Positions 27,262 through 34,694 of a stretch of DNA of 64,000 bases are shown in pieces. The stretch spans positions 1 through 64,000 of the forward strand of contig JAFXSH010000152.1 of the NCBI GenBank assembly GCA_017525805.1. The letters are read 5' to 3'. The notes beneath the pieces were generated by a model that saw only the letters and a list, made by a program, of their open reading frames with translations, did no database searches and was not told the origin of the DNA. Within the stretch, counting starts at the first letter, position 1, and every line of letters starts with the position of its first letter. The DNA is from Clostridia bacterium (GTDB lineage Bacteria; Bacillota_A; Clostridia; Christensenellales; Aristaeellaceae). A program made the translations under genes and the position numbers.

Positions 27262-28114
27262 GCTGATCCCCTCTTTCTTCCCTCGGCGCTTCCAGCGTGA
27301 TGCGGCCCAGCTTGCCGCCCCGGAATTCATCCAGTACCACCTTGCAGGCGCGTTCCGTATCGTACACGCCGCCCTTCATCAGGAAGCCCCGTCCCTGACA
27401 CACCGCGTCCAGCAATTCGGGACCGCGCAGGGATAGATCCTTGATTTTGAACCGTTCCCGCACCGCCTGGGGCGCTGTGGCGATCAGGTCGGTGAGCAAT
27501 TGAATGGTCAGCTGCGCCGTATCCACTACTTCATCCCGAATGGCGGCGATGTAAGCCAGCCGCCGGGCGGCCAGAGGATCGTCCAGCCGGGGCCAGAGCA
27601 GGCCCGGCGTGTCCAGCAATTCCAAATAAGGGGAGACCTTCACCCACTGGTTGGCCCTCGTTACGCCCGGCATATCGCCCACCTTGGCGATGCTGCCGCC
27701 GTGCAGCCGGTTGATCAGGGTAGATTTGCCCACGTTGGGCACCCCCACCACCATGGCGCGCACCGTTTTTTTGATGCCCCGCTGGGCGGCCCGCTCCACG
27801 GTTTCCTTCGCGGCCTTTTCCACCAGGGACAGGGCGGCCTTGGCCTGGCGGTTCATATCCAGCGCCATGCAGGAAAGGCCCTGCCGCTTAAACAGGGTAA
27901 GCCATGCCGCCGTCAGGCTTGGGTTCGCCAGGTCGCTTTTCCCCAGCAGCAGCACCCGTTCCTTTTTTTCCGTCAGGCGCATCAAATCGGGGTTGCGGCT
28001 GGAAAGGGGCAGCCGGGCGTCGCATAATTCGATCACCACATCCACCCTGGAGAGCTGATCGCTCAGCAGTCTTTTGGCCCGCGCCATGTGGCCCGGATAC
28101 CAGTTGATCTCCAT
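27197..28114 (-). CDS. rbgA: Ribosome biogenesis GTPase A (YlqF/RbgA)
   Basis: Circularly permuted GTPase needed for late assembly of the 50S subunit. The N-terminus INWYPGHMARAKR is diagnostic. The GTPase motifs run in permuted order: GKSDLA (G4) before GVPNVGKSTLINRL (G1) and LLDTPGLLWP (G3). Length 305 residues includes the C-terminal RNA-binding domain. AAGG precedes the ATG. First gene of the long minus-strand housekeeping run. Confidence 0.96.
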   Translation of the reverse strand: MEINWYPGHMARAKRLLSDQLSRVDVVIELCDARLPLSSRNPDLMRLTEKKERVLLLGKSDLANPSLTAAWLTLFKRQGLSCMALDMNRQAKAALSLVEKAAKETVERAAQRGIKKTVRAMVVGVPNVGKSTLINRLHGGSIAKVGDMPGVTRANQWVKVSPYLELLDTPGLLWPRLDDPLAARRLAYIAAIRDEVVDTAQLTIQLLTDLIATAPQAVRERFKIKDLSLRGPELLDAVCQGRGFLMKGGVYDTERACKVVLDEFRGGKLGRITLEAPREERGDQLEEKQPNGGETQDQAAIPDGN

Positions 28115-28147
28115 AAAATCGAACCTTCCAAAAATTGTAATTTAACC

Positions 28148-28159
28148 ACGCGAACGCGT
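28148..28159. promoter_or_regulatory. Short palindrome in the rbgA / nucleotidyltransferase divergent region
   Basis: ACGCG-AA-CGCGT, a perfect 5-bp inverted repeat downstream of the rbgA -10 element. It may be an operator or chance in GC-rich DNA. Confidence 0.25.
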
Positions 28160-28168
28160 TCTTTTTAA

Positions 28169-28197
28169 GTAATATCACTTTTTTGGGAAAAACGCAA
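28169..28197 (-). promoter_or_regulatory. Probable rbgA operon promoter
   Basis: On the minus strand, TTGCGT (28192-28197) and TATTAC (28169-28174) are separated by 17 bp, in the AT-rich gap between rbgA and the divergent nucleotidyltransferase gene. Confidence 0.45.
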
Positions 28198-28309
28198 GTA
28201 CGAATTTTGCTCGTTTACATTCCCGCCATATCTGTCCGCGGCCTTGGCATACTCATACCGGAAGAAAGGCATACTATGCGCAAAGAACAAATTGAAGGGG
28301 AGATGGAAG

Positions 28310-30589
28310 TTGTCTTTACAGGCGATCATCATGGCGGGCGGCGAGGGAATGCGGCTTAGGCCCCTCACTTACCACATACCCAAGCCTTTGGTGCCGCTGC
28401 TGGGCGAGCCGGTCATGGGTTACAGCATCAAGCTGCTGAAAGAAAACGGCGTCAGGGATATCGGGGTGACTTTGTGGTATCAGCCGGAAAAGATCCGCCA
28501 TGCTTTCGGCGGCGGGGAAGGGTACGGGGTTTCCCTGCGCTATTACGAGGAAACCGAGCCCCTGGGCACCGCTGGCAGCGTGAAAATGGCAAAGGATGAG
28601 ATCAAGGAACCGTTTTTCGTGCTGTCCGGGGATGGGCTGACGGACTGTGATTTAAGCGGCGCAATGCGCTTTCACAGGGAAAAGAAGGCCCTGGCCACGC
28701 TGGTGCTGAAAAGGGTGCCCATTCCCCTGGCTTTCGGCGTGGTAATGACGGACGGAGAGAGCCGAATCACCCGCTTTATTGAAAAACCGGGCTGGAGCCG
28801 GGTGTTCAGCGATCTGGTAAATACAGGCGCTTATATCCTGAACCCGGAAATTTTCGATTATATCCCCGATACGGGGGCGCCGGACTTCGGCAAGGATATT
28901 TTTCCGGCGCTGCTGGCAGGCGGGCTTCCAGTGTACGGTTATGAAACCGAAGGCTACTGGTGCGATGTGGGGGACCTGAAAACTTACTTAATGGCACAGC
29001 GGGATTTGCTGGAGGATCGGGTGCGGCTGCCCCATGAAAAGGGAGTGCACCCCGACGCCCGGATCGCGCCGTCCGCCCGTTTGGAGGGCGCTTGTTTCAT
29101 CGGTCCCGGCGCGTCCATAGGCCCCGGCGCGGTGGTGCGGGACAGTGTCATCGGGGAAAACTGTGTGATCGGGGCCGGGGCGGTGGTGGAAGATTGCTGC
29201 CTGTGGACGGGTGCGCAGGCGCAGGCAAAAGCCAGAATATCGGGCACCGTGCTGTGCGATGGGGCATCGGTGCAGCAGGGCGCGGAAACAGGGGAGGGCT
29301 GCGCCTTGGGAAAAAAAGCGGTGGCGCGGGCGCTTTCCCAACTGCGGCCCGGCGTGCGCCTGTGGCCCTATGTGAAAACCGCCGCGGGGGCGGCGGTGAA
29401 CCGCAGCATGACCCAAGGGGAATGGAATACGCCGCACTGGACGGCCCGTGGCGCGGAATGCGATTCCGCCGTGAGCGCCTGCGACCTGTGCGGGGCTTTT
29501 CTGCGCGTCACGGGGGCTAAAAGGGTGATCGCCGCCCAGGCTGGGGATTCCTCCCTGCATTCCCTGACCGCCGCTGCCCTGGCGGCTTCGGGGGCAAAGG
29601 TGCTGGACGCCGGGGAAATCACCCCGCCCATGCTCCAATTCCTGATCCGGGAACTGAAAGCCGGCGGCGGTGTGTTTGCCGGCGATCAAGCCCTGAGTTT
29701 CTTCGGGCGTCAGGGCCTGCCCTTGACGGACAAGCAGAAAACCGCGCTGGACGGCTGCGTGCTGCGCCAGGAGCTGCCGGAAGCCTTTGCCGGGACGGGC
29801 GGCGTCGTTCCCTTTTCAGGCGGGGAAGAAATGTACCTTTCGGGGCTGCTGTCCATCTGCCGGGAAAAACCGCTGTATTCGCCCGTGGCGGTGTTCTGCG
29901 ATTCCCGGCGGGTGCTGTCCTGGGCGGAAGAAGGGCTGAAACGGATGAACGCACGGGATATCCGCTTGGGCACCGGTACGGACGCGCGGGTGCAACCGGG
30001 AGAAACAGGCTTCCTGCTGTCGGAATCGGGGGAGGACGCCGCCGTTTTGCTGCCGGAGGGCCCCTTATCCCCGGAAGAAAAGGTTATGCTGCTGCTTTGG
30101 CTCATTTTCCAGCGGGAAAAGGCTTTGTTTGATCTGCCGGGCACTTTTCGCGCGGCGGAGAAAATTGCGCCCCTGCAAATCCCGGACGATTCACCCGCCT
30201 GCGCGCGCCAGCGGAGCCTGATGGGCGATGGGCTTGCCGCGCTGCTGCTCATCGCGGAGGGCATGAAGGACGGCCCCTTAACGGAGCTTATGCGGCAAAT
30301 TCCCCGCACCCATTTGAGCCGCCGGGAGGTGCCCTGCGATATCCGGGACAAGGGCCGCATCCTGCGGACCTTGTGCGGACAGGCCGACGGAAGATACGCC
30401 ATGGGGGAAGGACTGCGCATTTCTCACAGGGGCGGCTTCGCCACCATCGTGCCCGACGCCCACCGGCCCGCCGTGCGCGTGACCGGCGAAGCGCCGGACG
30501 GCGAGTTCGCCCAGGAGCTTTGTGATTTTTACGTCAGGAAGATTCAAAAGATCGCGGACGGTCAAAACTATTTGGAAACTATGCCTTGA
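28310..30589 (+). CDS. Sugar-1-phosphate nucleotidyltransferase with left-handed helix and degenerate phosphomannomutase-like domain
   Basis: About 759 residues. Residues 1-230 form an active-looking nucleotidyltransferase: AIIMAGGEGMRLRPLT, then PKPLVPLLGEP and the VLSGDGLTDCD metal site. Hexapeptide repeats follow (about 245-345). The last 350 residues resemble phosphoglucomutase/phosphomannomutase, but the TASHNP, DGDGDR, GGEQSGH and RPSGTEP motifs are all lost. It probably makes an NDP-sugar for cell-surface glycans; the sugar cannot be told. TTG at 28310 is chosen as start because the conserved domain begins there and GGGGAG lies upstream. It ends in the -35 box of the 6S RNA promoter. 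Confidence 0.88.
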   Translation: MSLQAIIMAGGEGMRLRPLTYHIPKPLVPLLGEPVMGYSIKLLKENGVRDIGVTLWYQPEKIRHAFGGGEGYGVSLRYYEETEPLGTAGSVKMAKDEIKEPFFVLSGDGLTDCDLSGAMRFHREKKALATLVLKRVPIPLAFGVVMTDGESRITRFIEKPGWSRVFSDLVNTGAYILNPEIFDYIPDTGAPDFGKDIFPALLAGGLPVYGYETEGYWCDVGDLKTYLMAQRDLLEDRVRLPHEKGVHPDARIAPSARLEGACFIGPGASIGPGAVVRDSVIGENCVIGAGAVVEDCCLWTGAQAQAKARISGTVLCDGASVQQGAETGEGCALGKKAVARALSQLRPGVRLWPYVKTAAGAAVNRSMTQGEWNTPHWTARGAECDSAVSACDLCGAFLRVTGAKRVIAAQAGDSSLHSLTAAALAASGAKVLDAGEITPPMLQFLIRELKAGGGVFAGDQALSFFGRQGLPLTDKQKTALDGCVLRQELPEAFAGTGGVVPFSGGEEMYLSGLLSICREKPLYSPVAVFCDSRRVLSWAEEGLKRMNARDIRLGTGTDARVQPGETGFLLSESGEDAAVLLPEGPLSPEEKVMLLLWLIFQREKALFDLPGTFRAAEKIAPLQIPDDSPACARQRSLMGDGLAALLLIAEGMKDGPLTELMRQIPRTHLSRREVPCDIRDKGRILRTLCGQADGRYAMGEGLRISHRGGFATIVPDAHRPAVRVTGEAPDGEFAQELCDFYVRKIQKIADGQNYLETMP

Positions 30590-30614
30590 CAAGGCGCGGC
30601 CCCCCGCATATAAT
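30586..30614 (+). promoter_or_regulatory. Consensus promoter of the 6S RNA gene
   Basis: TTGACA (30586-30591), exactly 17 bp, then TATAAT (30609-30614): a perfect sigma-70/sigma-A consensus. The -35 box overlaps the stop codon of the preceding gene. Initiation is expected at about 30621-30623, where the 6S closing stem begins. Confidence 0.85.
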
Positions 30615-30621
30615 ATTACGC

Positions 30622-30820
30622 GAAGGGATGTTCCTGAGGTGTTCGCCAGTTTTCTATTTTTACCCACATTTCATTAAACGGAACTCAGGCCAGGAAACCG
30701 GACGTCATGCCCCCGTGCTACGCACGCCAGGGGACGGCGGAAAGCTTCCGCTGGGCACCGGCCTGCTTAACATAGCGGGTGAAAAAATAGAGGGCAGCGG
30801 CATCTTGGGGCATTCTTTGT
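30622..30820 (+). ncRNA. ssrS: 6S RNA
   Basis: About 195-200 nt and not coding. The 5' strand GAAGGGATGTTCCTGAGGTG pairs with CATCTTGGGGCATTCTTT at the 3' end to form the long closing stem; the flanking GTGTTCGC and GCGGCATC are the conserved ends also seen in E. coli 6S RNA. An inner stem TCTATTTTTACCC / GGGTGAAAAAATAGA is followed by an open central bubble. A distal arm starts with CAGGCC / GGCCTG and ends in two small hairpins. This shape mimics an open promoter and sequesters housekeeping RNA polymerase. A perfect promoter lies in the right place. The 3' end is approximate. Confidence 0.88.
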
Positions 30821-30856
30821 ATTTTTGGGCTTTATTCAGTTTTAATATATTAAATA

Positions 30857-30872
30857 GATGATTTATATCATC
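30857..30872. promoter_or_regulatory. Palindrome upstream of the PL11 gene (possible operator)
   Basis: GATGAT-TTAT-ATCATC, a perfect 6-bp inverted repeat about 25 bp before the PL11 start, in an AT-rich stretch that follows the 6S RNA. It could bind a sugar-responsive repressor; the regulator is not identified. Confidence 0.35.
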
Positions 30873-30896
30873 ATTATAGAAAGGGGCGGGATTGCC

Positions 30897-33350
30897 TTGC
30901 GGATCGATATCAAACAGGTTACCGACCAGGGGATCGAAATTGCCTGGAAACCGGTGCCCGGCGCGGATGCCTACCAAGTTTACTGGACGGACAAGCATAC
31001 GAAAACGGCGGAATTCCGTTTGCTGGGGGAGACCGGGCAATGCGGATATCAATTGAATAAAACCCCCCATGTATCTTACGGCGTATATGTGGAAGCGGTG
31101 TCCGGCGGCAGGGTGATTGACCGCAGCCCCGCCATCCACACCCCCATAACGAGAAAATTCCGTGAGCAGCGGGAAAAGCTGGACCGGGGCTTGATTGCCA
31201 TCCGGCGGCCCGATGGGATGTTTGTTTCCTGGCGGTTGTTCTTAGAGGAAACGAACGGTTATTCTGATACCGGCATGACCGGGGCGGATTTTGCTCTGTA
31301 CCGGGACGGAGAGCGCATCGCCCTGGTAACGGACAGCACCAATTTCCTGGACGCGGAGGGAACCATGAAAAGCCGTTATCAGGTGGCTCCTGTAACCGGC
31401 GGCAAAGAGGGCGAAAAATGCCCGCCCGTTGTCCCCTGGAAAAGCGGAAAAAACTATTTAGACATTCCCCTGCGAAAGCCAGCGGATGGCATCGCGCGGC
31501 CCGGAACCATGCACCCCGAGGGGGAAGCGTTCACTTACAGCGCCAACGATATGTCGGTGGGCGACGTGGACGGAGACGGCGAACTGGAATACTTCGTCAA
31601 ATGGGATCCCTCCAATTCCCACGACGTATCCCACCGGGGCTATACCGGCAACTGCCTGATCGACTGCTATAAGCTGGACGGGCGGCTGCTGTGGCGGCTG
31701 GATATGGGGAAAAACATTCGCGCCGGGGCCCATTATACCCAGTTCATGGTGTACGATTTCGACGGCGACGGCAAAGCCGAAATGTGCGTAAAGACCGCGC
31801 CGGGCAACAAAATGACCGTTTACGGCGAGGATGGCGGCATTGTCAGCGAAAAGTATATCACCCTGCCAATGGAGGATGTGGCGGCGGGATATACCAATAA
31901 AGACGATTATGTCTGCTCCGCCGGGGATTACCGCAGCCATATGACGGACGTATTCCAGGGCTGGCGGGATCATCCCGAGGTGAAAAACGGCCGCTGGCCC
32001 GACACCCTGGAAGCTTGCTTCGGCATTGCGCCGAAATATGACTATCCTTTGAACAGGGAAGACGCCGAAAAACTGGCGGATTATTTCATTCAGGTGTACG
32101 CCCCCTCCCGCAGCGAAAAAAACCGGCTGGATCAGTTTGAGGGCTTCATTTACGAGGGCCCGGAATACCTGACCATGTTTTCCGGGGACGGCAGGGAACT
32201 GGAAACCATCGCCTTTCCCGTGCCCCGGCAGGACGACGGCCTGCTGTGGGGTGATTACAGCATGCGGCGTATTGAACCCTGCAACCGGGTGGACCGGTTC
32301 CTGTCCGCCGTAGCGTATTTGGACGGGGAGCACCCCAGCGTGATCATCAGCCGGGGCTATTATACCCGAACCACGGTAACCGCCTATGATTTCCGAAACG
32401 GGCGTTTTGAAAAGCGCTTCACGGCGGATTCCGGCCATGTGGTGATGAAAAACCCCTTCAACGATGCATCCTGCCACGGAGGCCGGGGAACCGACCCCGT
32501 TTACGGTCTGCTGGCTGGGCAGGGCAACCACAGCATGGCCATTGCCGACGTGGACGGGGACGGCTGCCAGGAAATCGTATACGGCGCGGCGGTGATCGAC
32601 CACGACGGCAGCTTGCTCTATTCCAGCTACGGGAAAATGCCGGACGGCACCATGGCCAAATTCGGCCACGGGGACGCCATGCACTGCGGCGTGATCGACC
32701 CGGACCGCCCCGGCATGCAGATTTTCAACGTGTTCGAGGGTGCCAAAGCCGCTCCCTGGGGCTTTGCCCTGCGGGACGCTGAAACGGGCGAGGTGATTTT
32801 CGGGGAACCGGCGGACAGCGACTTAGGCCGCTGCATGGTGGGGGATATCGATCCGAAAACCCGGGGCTTGCAGTGTTGGGTGAAGGATACCTTCGACTGC
32901 AAGGGAAACAAATTGAATGTGCCCCTCCTGGGCACCAACGCCAGCATCCGCTGGGCGGCGGACCTGAGCACCCAATTGATCGACGGGGCCAATTACCTGA
33001 CGGGGGAACACGTGGGCCGCATCGTGGACAACACCCACGGCGTGATGCTGGAGCCGGAGGACACCCTCACCAACAACGGCACCAAGGGCAATCCCTGCCT
33101 GATCGCCGATCTTTTCGGGGATTTCCGGGAAGAAATCCTTCTGCGCACCCGGGACAGCTCCGCCATCCGCATTTACATGAACACGGAGATCACCGGCCAT
33201 AAGCTGTTTACCCTGCTCCACGATATTCAGTACCGGGTGGGCGTTGCCTGGCAGAATAACTGCTACAACCAGCCCTGCTATCCCAAATTCTATTACGCTT
33301 CCGATATGGATTGGGCGGACGTGCTGCCGGGGCTGGAAAAAAAGACATAA
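30897..33350 (+). CDS. Polysaccharide lyase family 11, rhamnogalacturonan lyase
   Basis: Cleaves the rhamnose-galacturonate backbone of rhamnogalacturonan I by beta-elimination. The 8-bladed propeller shows repeated calcium-binding loops (DVDGDGELE, DFDGDGKAE, DVDGDGCQE) and the family stretches NDMSVGDVDGDG, GAHYTQFMVYDFDG and GNHSMAIADVD. An N-terminal fibronectin-like segment (about 1-90) precedes it. There is no signal peptide, so it resembles cytoplasmic YesX more than secreted YesW. TTG at 30897 is preferred, with GGGGCGGG upstream; an in-frame ATG at 30858 lies inside a palindrome. About 817 residues. Products would feed the GH105/GH28/KduI enzymes. Confidence 0.93.
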   Translation: MRIDIKQVTDQGIEIAWKPVPGADAYQVYWTDKHTKTAEFRLLGETGQCGYQLNKTPHVSYGVYVEAVSGGRVIDRSPAIHTPITRKFREQREKLDRGLIAIRRPDGMFVSWRLFLEETNGYSDTGMTGADFALYRDGERIALVTDSTNFLDAEGTMKSRYQVAPVTGGKEGEKCPPVVPWKSGKNYLDIPLRKPADGIARPGTMHPEGEAFTYSANDMSVGDVDGDGELEYFVKWDPSNSHDVSHRGYTGNCLIDCYKLDGRLLWRLDMGKNIRAGAHYTQFMVYDFDGDGKAEMCVKTAPGNKMTVYGEDGGIVSEKYITLPMEDVAAGYTNKDDYVCSAGDYRSHMTDVFQGWRDHPEVKNGRWPDTLEACFGIAPKYDYPLNREDAEKLADYFIQVYAPSRSEKNRLDQFEGFIYEGPEYLTMFSGDGRELETIAFPVPRQDDGLLWGDYSMRRIEPCNRVDRFLSAVAYLDGEHPSVIISRGYYTRTTVTAYDFRNGRFEKRFTADSGHVVMKNPFNDASCHGGRGTDPVYGLLAGQGNHSMAIADVDGDGCQEIVYGAAVIDHDGSLLYSSYGKMPDGTMAKFGHGDAMHCGVIDPDRPGMQIFNVFEGAKAAPWGFALRDAETGEVIFGEPADSDLGRCMVGDIDPKTRGLQCWVKDTFDCKGNKLNVPLLGTNASIRWAADLSTQLIDGANYLTGEHVGRIVDNTHGVMLEPEDTLTNNGTKGNPCLIADLFGDFREEILLRTRDSSAIRIYMNTEITGHKLFTLLHDIQYRVGVAWQNNCYNQPCYPKFYYASDMDWADVLPGLEKKT

Positions 33351-33395
33351 ACGCCCTGCGATATGGTCAAAAAGATGGCACGCAAGGCCAAGTGA

Positions 33396-33425
33396 TTGAC
33401 GTTACAGCGCGGGAAGTGGTACAAT
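33396..33425 (+). promoter_or_regulatory. Promoter of the binding-like protein / nrdG unit
   Basis: TTGACG (33396-33401) and TACAAT (33420-33425) with an 18-bp spacer, about 50 bp before the ATG at 33477. Confidence 0.6.
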
Positions 33426-33476
33426 GGCCCCGTACAATCATTCCGGCATTTTGCGTAAAAAGGAGCATCAGGAAGC

Positions 33477-34163
33477 ATGCGGATGAAAACGCCCATTAAC
33501 GGAGAAACCCTCAAGCACCACATGACCTACGGCATATGGAAATACGCGCTGATGGCGGCGTGCGTGGTCATGGGCTGGAGCCTGATTTATACCACCACGG
33601 CTTACCGTTCCCCCCAGGAAAAGCGGGTGGATGTGTATATCCTGTCTAATACCGCTTCCTCTGAGTTGGTGGACAAATTCCTGGAGCCCATCTGGAAGGA
33701 AACCGTGCCGGAAATGGAAAGCGTGAGCGGGGTGGTCGTGAGCCTGATCGACGATTACACCACCACCATGCAGCTGATGACGTATATGGCGGCGGGAGAA
33801 GCGGATATTTATTTCATGAACGAGCAGTATTTCAAAAGCTACGCCAGTCAGGGCAGCTTCCTTGAATTGGAGGATTTGGTGGAAAGCGGACAGATTGATC
33901 CGGGCGAAGCCGATCTGACCAAGGGTTATGTGGCTTATGTGGAGGAATATGACGATCAGGGCCGCGCGGTGAAAACCAGCCGCCACCTCTACGGCATTCC
34001 CCTGGACAGCTTTTACGGCTTCATGGGCGGCATGCAGCTGGATAACCGGGGCATGTACGCCGTGATCACAGTGAACAACCAAAACGACGAAAACGTGATC
34101 CCCTTCTTTAACGCGCTGCTCCAGGCGGGCCAGGGCGAAAAGGAAGAATGGATCACGGAATAA
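33477..34163 (+). CDS. Membrane-anchored protein resembling the N-lobe of an extracellular solute-binding protein
   Basis: A 228-residue protein with one N-terminal membrane helix (about 20-40; YALMAACVVMGWSLIYTTTAY) and an extracellular part. VYILSNTASSELVDKFLEPIW, MQLMTYMAAGEADIYFMNEQYFKSY and FLELEDLVESG resemble family 1 sugar-binding proteins, but it is half their size and uncleaved. It could be a sensor or an inactive remnant. I do not know a specific function. AAGGAG lies 11 nt before the ATG. It lies 13 bp before nrdG. Confidence 0.6.
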   Translation: MRMKTPINGETLKHHMTYGIWKYALMAACVVMGWSLIYTTTAYRSPQEKRVDVYILSNTASSELVDKFLEPIWKETVPEMESVSGVVVSLIDDYTTTMQLMTYMAAGEADIYFMNEQYFKSYASQGSFLELEDLVESGQIDPGEADLTKGYVAYVEEYDDQGRAVKTSRHLYGIPLDSFYGFMGGMQLDNRGMYAVITVNNQNDENVIPFFNALLQAGQGEKEEWITE

Positions 34164-34176
34164 CGGAGAAAGCACG

Positions 34177-34683
34177 ATGAACATTCGTATCGCGGGCGTG
34201 GTAAACGACAGCATTGTGGATGGGCCGGGGCTGCGTTTTGCCGTTTTCACCCAGGGCTGTTCCCATCATTGCCCCGGCTGCCACAATCCAGAAACCCATG
34301 ATCCCCAAGGCGGACACGATGAGGATACGGAAGCGTTGATCACGCGCATGAAGAAAAACCCCCTGCTGTCCGGCTTGACCCTGTCTGGCGGCGACCCGCT
34401 GGAGCAGAGCGTGCCCTGCTTAGCATTGGCAAAGGCAGCCCATGAAATGGGCCTGAACGTATGGGCTTACACTGGCTATACCTGGGAACAGCTATTGAAA
34501 TGCAATGATCCCGATCAGATGGCCCTGCTTAAAGAAGTGGACGTATTGGTGGACGGGCCCTTTATCCTGGCGGAACGTTCCCTGGAGCTGGATTACTGCG
34601 GAAGCAAAAACCAGCGGCTCATCGCCGTGCCCGAATCCCTGCGGAAGGGCGGGGTCGTGCTCTGGACGCCGCCGGTGTGGTAA
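34177..34683 (+). CDS. nrdG: Anaerobic ribonucleoside-triphosphate reductase activating protein
   Basis: Radical SAM activase that installs the glycyl radical on the anaerobic reductase NrdD. The 4Fe-4S site is the CxxxCxxC of TQGCSHHCPGCHNPETHD (about residues 26-43), and SGLTLSGGDPLEQ is the SAM-binding GGE-like motif. Length 168 residues is normal. nrdD is not in the window. GGAG lies about 9 nt upstream of the ATG. It marks anaerobic growth. Confidence 0.96.
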   Translation: MNIRIAGVVNDSIVDGPGLRFAVFTQGCSHHCPGCHNPETHDPQGGHDEDTEALITRMKKNPLLSGLTLSGGDPLEQSVPCLALAKAAHEMGLNVWAYTGYTWEQLLKCNDPDQMALLKEVDVLVDGPFILAERSLELDYCGSKNQRLIAVPESLRKGGVVLWTPPVW

Positions 34684-34694
34684 CAGATGCTCAA

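Noticed and set aside
31458..32684. A 408-residue open frame antisense to the PL11 gene
   Set aside because: The plus-strand frame has the repeated calcium-binding loops of PL11; the antisense frame shows no motif.
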